Source: HGM04593 sp045589695
GTDB lineage: Bacteria; Bacteroidota; Bacteroidia; Bacteroidales; Bacteroidaceae
DNA: 64,000 nucleotides
Direction of reading: 5' to 3'
Assembly (NCBI GenBank): GCA_045589695.1
Contig: JAZNPP010000053.1
Location: forward strand, 25,387 to 89,386
In this document: positions 30,805 through 39,873 of the stretch, piece by piece
Layout: every line of letters starts with the position of its first letter
Position numbering within the stretch: the first letter of the stretch is position 1
Program-made: the position numbers and the translations under genes
The notes under the pieces: model-generated
The model's input: only the letters and a program-made list of their open reading frames with translations
Database searches by the model: none
Told to the model about the DNA's origin: nothing

Positions 30805-32691
30805 ATGAAAACATTTTTAAAATATTTGTTATTGGTCGCTGCAGTTGTTGTTCCATGTGCATGTGAGCAGTCGGTAGGATTGGAAGAGAACGAGGTTATC
30901 GTAATTTCACAAGAGTCGTTTGATTATGGCTGCGATGGCGGTAGTGACAATCTGGTCATAAATTCATATTGCGATTGGTCTGCCTCATGCGACGAGTCTT
31001 GGGTGAAGATAGAGCATCTTACAGGTGAAAAAGGTATAGTTGAAACTAAAATAACAGTTGAAGCCAATCCAGCCACAAAGGAACGTACTGCGGTAATTTT
31101 TATAAAGAATGAACAATATGGGATTGACAGGAAAATAAATATCGCTCAAGAGCCTCGAAGTGTGATAATGGAGGATAATCTTGTGGCATTTGTAACGGAA
31201 CTGTCTAAGACTGTTAAGATAGAATCGGCGGTTCCCTGGAAAGCCGAGTGTGACGCATCGTGGCTTACACTTGTAAAGAACGGCGATAATCTTTTGATTA
31301 CAGTTCAAAAGAATCTCTTTTTGCAGTTGCGTACGACCACAATAAATATCAAGAGAGCCGACAACAACGAACTCCTCTCTTCCATAGAGGTTGTGCAGTC
31401 CTATTTTGGTCTTCAGCAGAGTAAACTCGATTTCAAATTAGGGGCTTCGACACAGAATGTTACAGTAGAAACAGACATTCCTTGGGTTGCGGAATGCGAG
31501 GAGTCTTGGGTTACGCTTGTAAAGAATGGAAATGTACTGTCTGTTTCTGTCAAAGAGAACTACCTATTGGAAGAGCGTGAAGCAACAATAAATTTCAAGA
31601 GAGCCGATAATGGTGATATTCTTGGTTTTGTTAAGCTGTCTCAGGGGAAATCCAGTTTCCTTATACAGCAGACTGCTTTGAATTTCGGAACAACTGCTTC
31701 GGTGCAGAATGTTATAGTGGAGACAAACATATCCTGGGTGGCAGAATGTGCAGCCTCTTGGGTTACGCTTGTAAAAAACGGCAATAACCTCTCTGTCTCC
31801 GTCAGTGAGAATACCTTGTTGGAAGAGCGTGTCGCTACTGTTGTTATCAAAAGAAGCGGCAGCAATGATATTCTGGGCCACGTACAGATAAAGCAGACAA
31901 AGACCGACTTTGCCGTATTCCCGTCTACTTTGGACTTTAAGGATATAAAATCGGACAAGGTTTTGGCTGTATATACAAATATATCCTGGAGAGCGGAATG
32001 TAATGCGTCGTGGGTTACTTGTATTCCGAATGGAAACAGTTTGACTGTTACAGTAGAAAGGAATGAAAATAGAACTGAACGTAAAGCAGTTGTCGTTTTC
32101 AAACGTATCGACAATGGCGCTGTATTGACATCAGTGGATGTTACCCAGGCCATTGCGACGACCGGTTCGGTTAATGGCTATGATTTTGTCGATTTAGGCT
32201 TGTCGAGCGGTTTGTTATGGGCAACCTGCAATGTTGGCGCTTCGGAGCCGGAAGAGAACGGCGACTACTATGCTTGGGGCGAGACATCAGTCAAGAGCAG
32301 TTATACATTGGATAACAGTCTTACTCAGGGCGTGTCGTTGGGAGATATCTCGGCAAACCATTCGTATGACGCTGCCGCTTCAAAGTGGGGAAGTACATGG
32401 CGCATGCCAAAGGAAAAGGAGATGGAAGAGCTATTGTTTGAGTGTGATTGGGCGTGGACAACACAAAATGGCGTAAACGGCTATAAGGTTACCGGTCCTA
32501 ATGGCAATAGTATATTCTTGCCGAACGACGGGGCGGGAATGCAGGGCCAATACAGTTCATCGTATTATTGGACATCGTCTCCGAATGGCAATCAAGGAGC
32601 TGTCACCCTCTCTGTTTCTGCAGCGTACAATGGACTTGTCTCGGCTGCCAATCGTTTCTTTGGCTATTGTATTCGTCCTGTATGCAAATGA
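30805..32691 (+). CDS. BACON-repeat surface lipoprotein with Fib_succ_major domain
   Basis: A 628-residue protein with a lipoprotein signal (VVVPCACEQSVG). Five BACON-type modules follow, each with the W-x-A/V-(E/S)-C and SWVTL pattern (for example IPWVAECEESWVTLVKNG). Residues about 455-628 form a Fibrobacter-succinogenes-major-paralogous-type domain (VNGYDFVDLGLSSGLLWATC, then YYAWGETS, STWRMPKEKEMEEL, YYWTSSPN). BACON domains often bind carbohydrate or mucin. Probably surface-exposed, and in one transcription unit with its neighbours. Confidence 0.85.
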   Translation: MKTFLKYLLLVAAVVVPCACEQSVGLEENEVIVISQESFDYGCDGGSDNLVINSYCDWSASCDESWVKIEHLTGEKGIVETKITVEANPATKERTAVIFIKNEQYGIDRKINIAQEPRSVIMEDNLVAFVTELSKTVKIESAVPWKAECDASWLTLVKNGDNLLITVQKNLFLQLRTTTINIKRADNNELLSSIEVVQSYFGLQQSKLDFKLGASTQNVTVETDIPWVAECEESWVTLVKNGNVLSVSVKENYLLEEREATINFKRADNGDILGFVKLSQGKSSFLIQQTALNFGTTASVQNVIVETNISWVAECAASWVTLVKNGNNLSVSVSENTLLEERVATVVIKRSGSNDILGHVQIKQTKTDFAVFPSTLDFKDIKSDKVLAVYTNISWRAECNASWVTCIPNGNSLTVTVERNENRTERKAVVVFKRIDNGAVLTSVDVTQAIATTGSVNGYDFVDLGLSSGLLWATCNVGASEPEENGDYYAWGETSVKSSYTLDNSLTQGVSLGDISANHSYDAAASKWGSTWRMPKEKEMEELLFECDWAWTTQNGVNGYKVTGPNGNSIFLPNDGAGMQGQYSSSYYWTSSPNGNQGAVTLSVSAAYNGLVSAANRFFGYCIRPVCK

Positions 32692-32727
32692 GAATGTAAA
32701 CCATGAGAAAAATTTAACAATAGAATA

Positions 32728-35061
32728 ATGAGTAGAAGTTTTTTAAAGAATTTCATGGCGGCGCTCATCTTTTCATGCGCTACTGTGGCAAACGCCTATG
32801 ATTTTGAGGTTAATGGTATTTATTATAGAATATACGGCGGTAACTGTGTGCTTGTTACATTTAATTGGGATCCTTATTCTGCTCCGACCGGTGGTCTCTA
32901 TGCCGGCAATGTAGTAATTCCTGAAACAGTTGCTTATAATGGTATAGACTACAGAGTAACGGGTATTGAATACAACGCATTTTATGACTGCCCCGCTCTT
33001 TTAAGTGTTAAAATCCCGAATAGTGTAACAACTATTGGTCCGCTTGCATTCTATCGTTGTTCCGCCCTCACAAGCATTGAAATTCCAAGTAGTGTTGAAA
33101 CAATAGAATACAATGCCTTTGAAAAATGCGGTGCTCTTGAAAGCATAATGGTTGATGAAAACAATGTGGCGTACGATAGTCGCAACAACTGCAATGCGTT
33201 AATAGAGACTGCGACAAACACATTGCTTAGAGGATGTGAAAATACGGTAATACCGCATAGTGTAACAAGCATTGGGAGTTATGCGTTTGATGATTGTATA
33301 ACCCTTACAAGCATTGAGATTCCTAACAGCGTAACAGTAATTGGAGATGCAGCATTCAGTTGCTCCGGCCTTACAAGCATTGAGATTCCTAACAGCGTTA
33401 CAAGTATTGGTAGCGGTGCGTTCAGTAATTGCGAGGCCCTGACTGAGGTTATGCTTCCCCATGGGATTATATGTATCGGAGGTGGGACGTTTAGAAATAC
33501 TCCATGGTACAAGAAGTTCTCTTATGATGACGATGGATGTCTTTATATCAATAATATACTTTTTGAAGTAAATAGTTTTCTTGAAATTAAGAGTTCTTTT
33601 AAAGTAAAAGAGGGGACTGTCGCTATTGCTGGAGATGCTTTCTATAGTCATAGTAATACAATAAAAACAATTGAAATCCCTAACAGCGTTAAAGCTATAG
33701 GACATAGTGCGTTCTCTTATTGTTACAATCTTAGCAATGTTAATATCCCTGATGGCGTAACGATAATTGGAAATGAAGCATTCTGCGGTTGCTCAGGCCT
33801 TACAAGCATTAAAATTCCCAATGGAGTAACACGTATTGGATATGATACTTTTAGCGGTTGTACTGCGTTAAAGGATGTTGAAATTCCTAATAGCGTTACA
33901 AGTATCGGATTAAGAGCATTCCAAAATTGTTCCAGCCTTACAAGCATTGAGATTCCGGAGAGTGTAAAAGTTATTGAAGATGAGGTTTTCTATGGAACTT
34001 CTATTGAGAAGGTTTATATAACGGATTTGTCGGCATGGTGCAAAATGGATTATGATTGTTTTGTTAAAATGGGTGATGTTTATCTGAATGGTGAGAAAAT
34101 CGTTCATCTTGTTATTCCTGATGATGTCAAGGAGCTAAATAATAGTTGTTTTGAGGGCAATACAAGCATTACGAGTGTTAAAATAGGTGATAACCTTGAA
34201 TCTGTGGGTCAATTCTGCTTTGATGGTTGCAATAATATTGCCGAAATATATATAGAGTCAAAAGATTATCTGGAACTATATAATGCATTTGAATATAGTG
34301 TAAAGCAGAATGCGACTGTTTATCTTCCCAAGGGACAAAAGGATGATTACGAATACATATTCAATCCGAACAATATCGTAGAGGTCGCACATACATTAAA
34401 ATATGTAATAGATGGCGATGTGTATAAAACAGAGAGCTTGGGCTTTGGTGAAACAATATCTTCAATTAATCCCATAAAGGAGGGACATACTTTCTGTGGC
34501 TGGGAAGAACTTCCTGCGACAATGCCCAATAACGATTTAACGGTAAACGCCTCGTTTAAGGTTAATCAATACACTGTAACATATTTGATAAATGGCGACA
34601 TATACAAGACCGAGACCTATGATTTTGGTGCGGCAGTACTGCCGATAGAGAATCTTCAGAGAAAGGGTTATACTTTCAGTGGCTGGAGTCAGACCTTGAC
34701 TACGATGCCGGCAATGAATGTAACAATAAGAAGTTCGCTTATAGCAAATATATACACTATAAAGTATATGGTAGACGGCTTTACCTATGCAACAAGGGAG
34801 TACGAATACGGAGAACTGATTCAGCCGCTCTCCGACCCTTTCAAGAATGGCTATGCATTTGCGGGCTGGAGTGGTCTTCCCGAAAGAATGCCTGCGAACG
34901 ACATTGTGGTAACGGCTGATTTTGTAAAATCAGATACGGCCATAGATGATGTAAATAGCGATGCGGCAGATGTCGTGATATACGACCTTAACGGTAATCG
35001 CATTACAAATCCGACAACGGGCGTTTATATAATAAACGGTAAAAAGGTCTTTGTAAAGTAA
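32728..35061 (+). CDS. BspA-like leucine-rich-repeat surface protein
   Basis: A 777-residue exported protein with signal peptide (MAALIFSCATVANA). Residues about 70-520 are BspA/LRR_5 repeats (units like LTSIEIPNSVTSIGSGAFSN). Three InlB-B-type repeats (Flg_new: YKTETYDFGAAVLP, GYTFSGWSQ) follow, then a short C-terminal sequence (VIYDLNGNRITNPTTGVYII) like cell-surface sorting or secretion tails of Bacteroidota. BspA proteins bind host matrix proteins or other bacteria. Last gene of the exported-protein run; a perfect hairpin follows. Confidence 0.88.
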   Translation: MSRSFLKNFMAALIFSCATVANAYDFEVNGIYYRIYGGNCVLVTFNWDPYSAPTGGLYAGNVVIPETVAYNGIDYRVTGIEYNAFYDCPALLSVKIPNSVTTIGPLAFYRCSALTSIEIPSSVETIEYNAFEKCGALESIMVDENNVAYDSRNNCNALIETATNTLLRGCENTVIPHSVTSIGSYAFDDCITLTSIEIPNSVTVIGDAAFSCSGLTSIEIPNSVTSIGSGAFSNCEALTEVMLPHGIICIGGGTFRNTPWYKKFSYDDDGCLYINNILFEVNSFLEIKSSFKVKEGTVAIAGDAFYSHSNTIKTIEIPNSVKAIGHSAFSYCYNLSNVNIPDGVTIIGNEAFCGCSGLTSIKIPNGVTRIGYDTFSGCTALKDVEIPNSVTSIGLRAFQNCSSLTSIEIPESVKVIEDEVFYGTSIEKVYITDLSAWCKMDYDCFVKMGDVYLNGEKIVHLVIPDDVKELNNSCFEGNTSITSVKIGDNLESVGQFCFDGCNNIAEIYIESKDYLELYNAFEYSVKQNATVYLPKGQKDDYEYIFNPNNIVEVAHTLKYVIDGDVYKTESLGFGETISSINPIKEGHTFCGWEELPATMPNNDLTVNASFKVNQYTVTYLINGDIYKTETYDFGAAVLPIENLQRKGYTFSGWSQTLTTMPAMNVTIRSSLIANIYTIKYMVDGFTYATREYEYGELIQPLSDPFKNGYAFAGWSGLPERMPANDIVVTADFVKSDTAIDDVNSDAADVVIYDLNGNRITNPTTGVYIINGKKVFVK

Positions 35062-35085
35062 AAGCGCATTCTGCTGTTCATATTT

Positions 35086-35118
35086 GAAATATAGGGCGTC
35101 CGTTGCGGACGCCCTATA
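35086..35118. terminator. Bidirectional terminator hairpin
   Basis: A 15-bp perfect stem (AATATAGGGCGTCCG / CGGACGCCCTATATT) with a 3-nt loop between the converging LRR-protein and WbqC-like genes. Confidence 0.85.
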
Positions 35119-35253
35119 TTCTTATGTATGTACTTTAAATGTTTGCCTTGTTATCTGAAACAAACTTAAAGGTATTATATTTCGGCATTGAAATTGTATA
35201 CATGCAGTATAAAGCAAAATCTGTATGTATATGAGGCTGAACGTATAGTACCG

Positions 35254-35868
35254 TTATACCGAATCACGCAAGGTGAGCAATCCCTCGGGGCCCATGTTGA
35301 AGAGCAGGTCAATGATGCTCAGGTGTGGAATAAAGCCGTTACGTTCCGCAAATACCTGATAGTACGGCCGGGGGGAGTATCCTTCTATGCCTGTTATCGC
35401 CTTAGGCTCCGCAATGCTGCGCATGTCGGTGAAGGCGCCTGTCGGCAGCTCTCTGCCGTGCGTTATCTCAATCTCTCTTTCAAGCCCTAACAGCTCGCAA
35501 ACGACATTGTGCAGGCGAATGTTGAAGTCCATGAGAAAGCCGTCCTTCTCTTCATAGAAGCGGGCGAAGTCATCGGCGTAATAGTCGAAAAAGGGGCTTT
35601 TGCGGTATGCGCTTACAATTGCGTTCCAATGCTGGTGACGCCAGTTGCCGTGTTCGCTTATGCGTATGTCGCGCATGGCGTTTCCGTTTCCGTGAACTAC
35701 CGGTATCGTGAGGGTCTGCGTGCCTTTCTCTGTAGCGATTACAGCACGGTTGCGGTATGTCTGTTTTATAAACGGTTCGTCACCGTTTATTACTAATCTG
35801 CCGCATGCGTACAGGCGCGCGTACAGCGGTATGGGCGCAAGGTATAAGGGGTGCGAAAGGAGTATCAT
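35254..35868 (-). CDS. WbqC-family protein
   Basis: ATG at 35868 (MILLSHPLYLAPIPLYARL), 2 bp after the lepB stop, gives 204 residues of the WbqC family. Typical blocks are FIKQTYRNRAVIATEKG, HQHWNAIVSAYRKSPFFDYY and FNMGPEGLLTL. WbqC proteins are found in O-antigen clusters and beside lepB/dapB in Bacteroidales; the reaction is unknown. Confidence 0.85.
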   Translation of the reverse strand: MILLSHPLYLAPIPLYARLYACGRLVINGDEPFIKQTYRNRAVIATEKGTQTLTIPVVHGNGNAMRDIRISEHGNWRHQHWNAIVSAYRKSPFFDYYADDFARFYEEKDGFLMDFNIRLHNVVCELLGLEREIEITHGRELPTGAFTDMRSIAEPKAITGIEGYSPRPYYQVFAERNGFIPHLSIIDLLFNMGPEGLLTLRDSV

Positions 35869-35870
35869 CG

Positions 35871-37310
35871 TTACTTGAAGCTGTCTACGCTGCGGAACAG
35901 ACGTTCCCAACGAACCTTGCCGTCGAACCAGTTGCGGTCTTTGTCAAGCGAGAGCCATACGAAAAGCGGCTTGCCTACGATGTGGTCCTCGGGCACGAAT
36001 CCCCAGCAACGTGAGTCGGCGCTGTTATGACGGTTGTCGCCCATCATCCAATAGTAGTCCATTTTGAACGTGTAGCTGTCGCTCTCCTTGCCGTTGATGA
36101 GTATCTTGCCGTCTTTTACCTCAAGCCTGTTGCCTTCGTACGCTACGATAGGACGTTCGTAAACAGCAAGGTTTTCTATGGTCAAAGGTATGCTCTCGCC
36201 TCTTTTGGGTATTCTTACGGGACCGTAATTGTCTACGCTCCAGCCTGTGTTGCCGTTCAAAGGATATATGCCCTGCGTATAATCGTTGTTTACGATGCTT
36301 ATCTCCTCTACGAGCCTGACGTTATTCTTAAGCTTGTCGTAGCTCTCTTCGGTAAGGGGTACCTGCGCTGTCTGGTACAACATTCTAAGGTCGTCGCCGC
36401 TGATGCCGAGGCTGCGTCGCAAGTTCTCGGGGATGGCCTGCGTGAGCTTCACGTTGTAGTTGAACTGAACGTTTTGGGGCTGCGGTATCGGCTGCCCGTT
36501 TATGTATATTACCTTGTCGATAATCTGAAGCGTCTCTCCCGGGAGTCCTACGCAACGCTTGACGTAGTTCTCCCGTCTGTCTACAGGGCGGTATGTTATT
36601 TTGCCGAACACGTCGGGGCGTTCCGCAATGTAGCGTTTGCCGTCGGCATAATATTTCTCGTATGTGGCGCGTGTCTCTTCCGCAGTCGCTCCCTCGACCG
36701 TCAGTTCCGGGTTGAGCTGCTTGCCGAACTCATAGCACAATGAGTGGAAGTCTATTATCTCGGGGTTTGATGTGGCCACGTCGCCCGCAGGGTAGTTGAA
36801 CACGACAATGTCGCCGCGTTCAATATCTTCGAGCCCTGCCACACGCTCGTAATCCCATTGAACGGCGTCGATGTAGCTCTTTCCGCCGACAACAGGCATT
36901 GTGTGCTGAGTGAGAGGCATGCTCAACGGGGTCTGCGGCTTGCGAGGGCCGTAGTTGTATTTGCTGACGAAAAGGTAGTCGCCGACCAGCAATGACTTTT
37001 CGAGCGATGACGTGGGAATAACATAGTTCTGAAAGAAGTAGAGGTGAACGAAGTATACCGCCACAAGAGCGAACACAATAGCATCGACCCAGCTCATGAC
37101 TGTGCGCAATGCGGCGTTCTTCGATTTCTTCCACCAGCCCCAGGGTATGAAACGTGTGGTGTAGTTGTCAATGATGAAAGGAATGACAACTATTCCTAAC
37201 CAGCTTTTTACCCAAACAAGGAACAGTATATAAAGCGTGAGTATTATGCCGAGCTTCGCAAGCTCCTTGCGTGAGGCGCTTACCTCTCTATTGAATATTT
37301 TGAACGTCAT
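35871..37310 (-). CDS. lepB: Signal peptidase I
   Basis: A 479-residue Bacteroidota-type type I signal peptidase. I chose ATG at 37310 because the longer frame begins with TTG inside dapB. Two to three N-terminal membrane helices precede the catalytic Ser segment NYVIPTSSLEKSLLVGDYLF. The catalytic Lys is in NYVKRCVGLPGETL. After a large insertion typical of the phylum comes the C-terminal box YWMMGDNRHNSADSRCWGFV. It removes signal peptides from exported proteins at the inner membrane. The usual SSMEKS has Leu for Met here. Confidence 0.95.
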   Translation of the reverse strand: MTFKIFNREVSASRKELAKLGIILTLYILFLVWVKSWLGIVVIPFIIDNYTTRFIPWGWWKKSKNAALRTVMSWVDAIVFALVAVYFVHLYFFQNYVIPTSSLEKSLLVGDYLFVSKYNYGPRKPQTPLSMPLTQHTMPVVGGKSYIDAVQWDYERVAGLEDIERGDIVVFNYPAGDVATSNPEIIDFHSLCYEFGKQLNPELTVEGATAEETRATYEKYYADGKRYIAERPDVFGKITYRPVDRRENYVKRCVGLPGETLQIIDKVIYINGQPIPQPQNVQFNYNVKLTQAIPENLRRSLGISGDDLRMLYQTAQVPLTEESYDKLKNNVRLVEEISIVNNDYTQGIYPLNGNTGWSVDNYGPVRIPKRGESIPLTIENLAVYERPIVAYEGNRLEVKDGKILINGKESDSYTFKMDYYWMMGDNRHNSADSRCWGFVPEDHIVGKPLFVWLSLDKDRNWFDGKVRWERLFRSVDSFK

Positions 37311-37320
37311 TTTATACAGC

Positions 37321-38076
37321 TTAGAAGTCAAATAAATCGCTCATGCCGAGCAGGCCTGAATGTTCTTTAGCGTACTCTGCCGCCAATACCGCTCCAAGAG
37401 CGAAACCGCTGCGGTTATGAGCGTCGTGGGTGATAGTTATAGTGTCGGCGGGAGAGTCGTATGTTATGGTGTGTATTCCCGGAACTTCGCCACGTCTTAC
37501 GGCGTCAATCTTCAGCCCGTTATCGGCGTGCGTCGCTCCTTTGGTGACTGTTCCGTCAGGGTTGGTGAGGTCGCCCATTACCCAATTCTCTTTGCGGTCA
37601 ATGTTCGCGAGAATTCCTTCGGCAAGCGTAATGGCTGTTCCGCTTGGAGCGTCGAGTTTGTGAATGTGGTGTGTCTCGACCATCTCTACGTCGTATACAG
37701 GGAATCTGTTCATTATCTTTGCGAGGTACTTGTTCACTGCCGAAAAGATAGCCACTCCGAGGCTGAAGTTGCTTGACCAAAAGAGGGTCTTTCCCTCTTT
37801 TTCGCATTTCTCACGAATCTCCGCCTCATGTTGCTGGTACCAGCCTGTGCTTCCGCTGACAACCTTGACGCCGGCTTCCATTGCCTTTATGCAGTTGTCA
37901 TAAGCTACCGACGGGGCGGTGAACTCAATGGCTACATCGGCGCTCGCGAACGCTTCGCCTGCCATATCCTCACGGTTGTCGATATCAATTATAGAGACAA
38001 TCTCGTGTCCTCTCTCAAGGGCAATCTTCTCGATAGTCTTGCCCATTTTGCCGTATCCGATAAGTGCTATTTTCAT
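37321..38076 (-). CDS. dapB: 4-hydroxy-tetrahydrodipicolinate reductase
   Basis: A 251-residue DapB. It has the NAD(P)H motif IALIGYGKMGKTIE, the active-site segment VEMVETHHIHKLDAPSGTA and GEVPGIHTITYDSPADTI. It catalyses the second committed step to diaminopimelate and lysine, needed for peptidoglycan. First gene of dapB-lepB-wbqC. Confidence 0.97.
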   Translation of the reverse strand: MKIALIGYGKMGKTIEKIALERGHEIVSIIDIDNREDMAGEAFASADVAIEFTAPSVAYDNCIKAMEAGVKVVSGSTGWYQQHEAEIREKCEKEGKTLFWSSNFSLGVAIFSAVNKYLAKIMNRFPVYDVEMVETHHIHKLDAPSGTAITLAEGILANIDRKENWVMGDLTNPDGTVTKGATHADNGLKIDAVRRGEVPGIHTITYDSPADTITITHDAHNRSGFALGAVLAAEYAKEHSGLLGMSDLFDF

Positions 38077-38403
38077 CTTGAATTATATTTTGGTGCGAAG
38101 ATAAGGATTTTTTTACTTATAAGACTTAATAATAAATTAAATAATAAAAAACGGGGGTGAATAAAAAGTAAATTATTGTTTTACGTTTGCCTTTAAAAAC
38201 CTCATTTACGCCAAGTAAATTAACCCTTTGCGGCTTTCCCTCCTCGCTGCTCGGCAAAGAATTCAAGCGCTCTTTGCTCTTGTTGGCAGCGCCGGTTGCG
38301 GTTCCGAAGCCTGCGCAAGCCTTGAACTTCGCTTTTTATCCCCCCTCCCCGATGAAAAGAGGGTGGCTTTTGGGCCACCCTCACCTGAAATAGCTTGTTA
38401 GAA
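38077..38403. other. Intergenic region
   Basis: About 330 bp upstream of dapB and downstream of the converging-side acyltransferase end. No gene is supported. It contains a terminator hairpin at 38355-38382 and a C/T-rich stretch (38160-38350) that looks like a dispersed intergenic repeat. Confidence 0.5.
38355..38382 (-). terminator. Terminator of acyltransferase gene
   Basis: A 9-bp stem (GAGGGTGGC / GCCACCCTC) followed on the minus strand by TTTTC. Confidence 0.75.
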
Positions 38404-39630
38404 TTATTTTTTTATGAATCTCTTTGCAAGCCAACGGCGCACGGGCTCGTCGTAGAGCTTAAGGCAGAGCAAGGCAAGCAGAATGCTTGAAACAACAACC
38501 AACAGAGCTGTCGGCCAGCATTGCCGCAAGGTGTAATACTCATTTTCGATGAGCCATGCGTAGAAAACATACATTATAGGGTAGTGAACTATATAAAGCG
38601 GGTACGACAAGTCTCCAAGCAGCCTGTTGATTTTGTGTGTAGTGCCGTTGCCGCTCTTGCCGCATGCTCCGAGCCATACCACAAACGGGAATATGAAAGC
38701 AATGCATGCGAACTCGTAAAGGCTGTTGAGGCTTATGTCGCCGGCGGGCGCTATGTAGGGGACGGCAAATAGAGCTGCAAGGATAAAACTGCATATCCAG
38801 AATGCTCCTTTAATCTTTCTTGGCTTGAATGTCCGTGCTATGAGCATACCCATGCTGAACGGGAAAAGCATACGTACCAAGCCGCCCCAGAAATTTATTT
38901 CGTCAATTGTCCAGCCGACGCCTATCATGTCATATCCCGAAACGTTGCCTATAAAAAACCATGCATGAACAATCCCAAGCAGCGCTGTGAATACCGCAAG
39001 GAGCGCCGTCGATAAACGGCGTATAAAAAGAGCGTAGAGAATGTTCCCGATATACTCGAAGAAGAGCGACCACCCCGGGCCGTTCAAAGGGAACATCTCG
39101 CCGTTGCCTCGTACCTCATAAGGCAGGCCCGGCAAGGCGGGTATCATTAGCATGGTAAGCAGCAGCGCTGTCATCACCCAGCTTGCAGGCGTTGCCGTGC
39201 CGTCCCATCTTTCGCAGCCTACGGCAAAAAATGAGACAGCGCCTATTATCGCGCCCATTATGAGCATTGGGTGCAGTCGTATAAGACGGCGTTTGAAAAA
39301 GCCGCCTATGCTCATCTTTTTCCAACGGTCATCGTATGCATAGCTTATAACGAATCCCGAAAGGATAAAGAAGAAATCGACAGCTATATGTCCGTGGTTC
39401 AATGTCGTTATAAGTCCGTCGCCGGCTTCGTTCGTTGCTTCGGCGAACGAAAAGCCCTCGAAAACGTGATAGAAAAGCACAAGGATTGCCGCTACTCCAC
39501 GAAGTCCGTCAAGCAGTTCGTAATGCGGTTTTGTATCGGTAAAAGATACCGATGAAAATGTGTTTTTTTGCATTTGGTTGTTCTTTTGCGTTTGGTCGTT
39601 CGGTGTCAAGAACAGCCGGAAATGCTTCAT
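38404..39630 (-). CDS. Membrane acyltransferase (acyltransferase-3 family)
   Basis: A 408-residue integral membrane protein with about ten hydrophobic segments. The family signature near the N-terminus is YELLDGLRGVAAILVLFYHVFEGF (conserved R and H), followed by AVDFFFILSGFVISYAYDDR and FFKRRLIRLHPMLIMG. It transfers acyl groups to sugars of surface glycans or similar molecules at the inner membrane. A second ATG (residue 20) could be the true start. Confidence 0.9.
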   Translation of the reverse strand: MKHFRLFLTPNDQTQKNNQMQKNTFSSVSFTDTKPHYELLDGLRGVAAILVLFYHVFEGFSFAEATNEAGDGLITTLNHGHIAVDFFFILSGFVISYAYDDRWKKMSIGGFFKRRLIRLHPMLIMGAIIGAVSFFAVGCERWDGTATPASWVMTALLLTMLMIPALPGLPYEVRGNGEMFPLNGPGWSLFFEYIGNILYALFIRRLSTALLAVFTALLGIVHAWFFIGNVSGYDMIGVGWTIDEINFWGGLVRMLFPFSMGMLIARTFKPRKIKGAFWICSFILAALFAVPYIAPAGDISLNSLYEFACIAFIFPFVVWLGACGKSGNGTTHKINRLLGDLSYPLYIVHYPIMYVFYAWLIENEYYTLRQCWPTALLVVVSSILLALLCLKLYDEPVRRWLAKRFIKK

Positions 39631-39818
39631 CGCCGCAAGGGTAACAGCTTCTTATTTTAGCTGTTATATTATTCGTTCTGCCTTAATCACCGTTGCGAAG
39701 ATAATATATTCTGCCTTAAAATCGAATATTAAACATTTTATCGTACGCTTGCCATGACATATTCACGGATGCCGCTCAATTTCTCGCATGCGTGTCTGTG
39801 TAATTAAAATAAAATAAC

Positions 39819-39826
39819 TACTTTTG
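39819..39826 (+). promoter_or_regulatory. -7 box upstream of metG
   Basis: TACTTTTG matches TAnnTTTG, 48 bp before the metG ATG. The upstream -33 element is weak. Confidence 0.5.
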
Positions 39827-39873
39827 TAGTTTGTAATATCAAGCCTTGAAATAATTCGAAAAAACATAATGAC

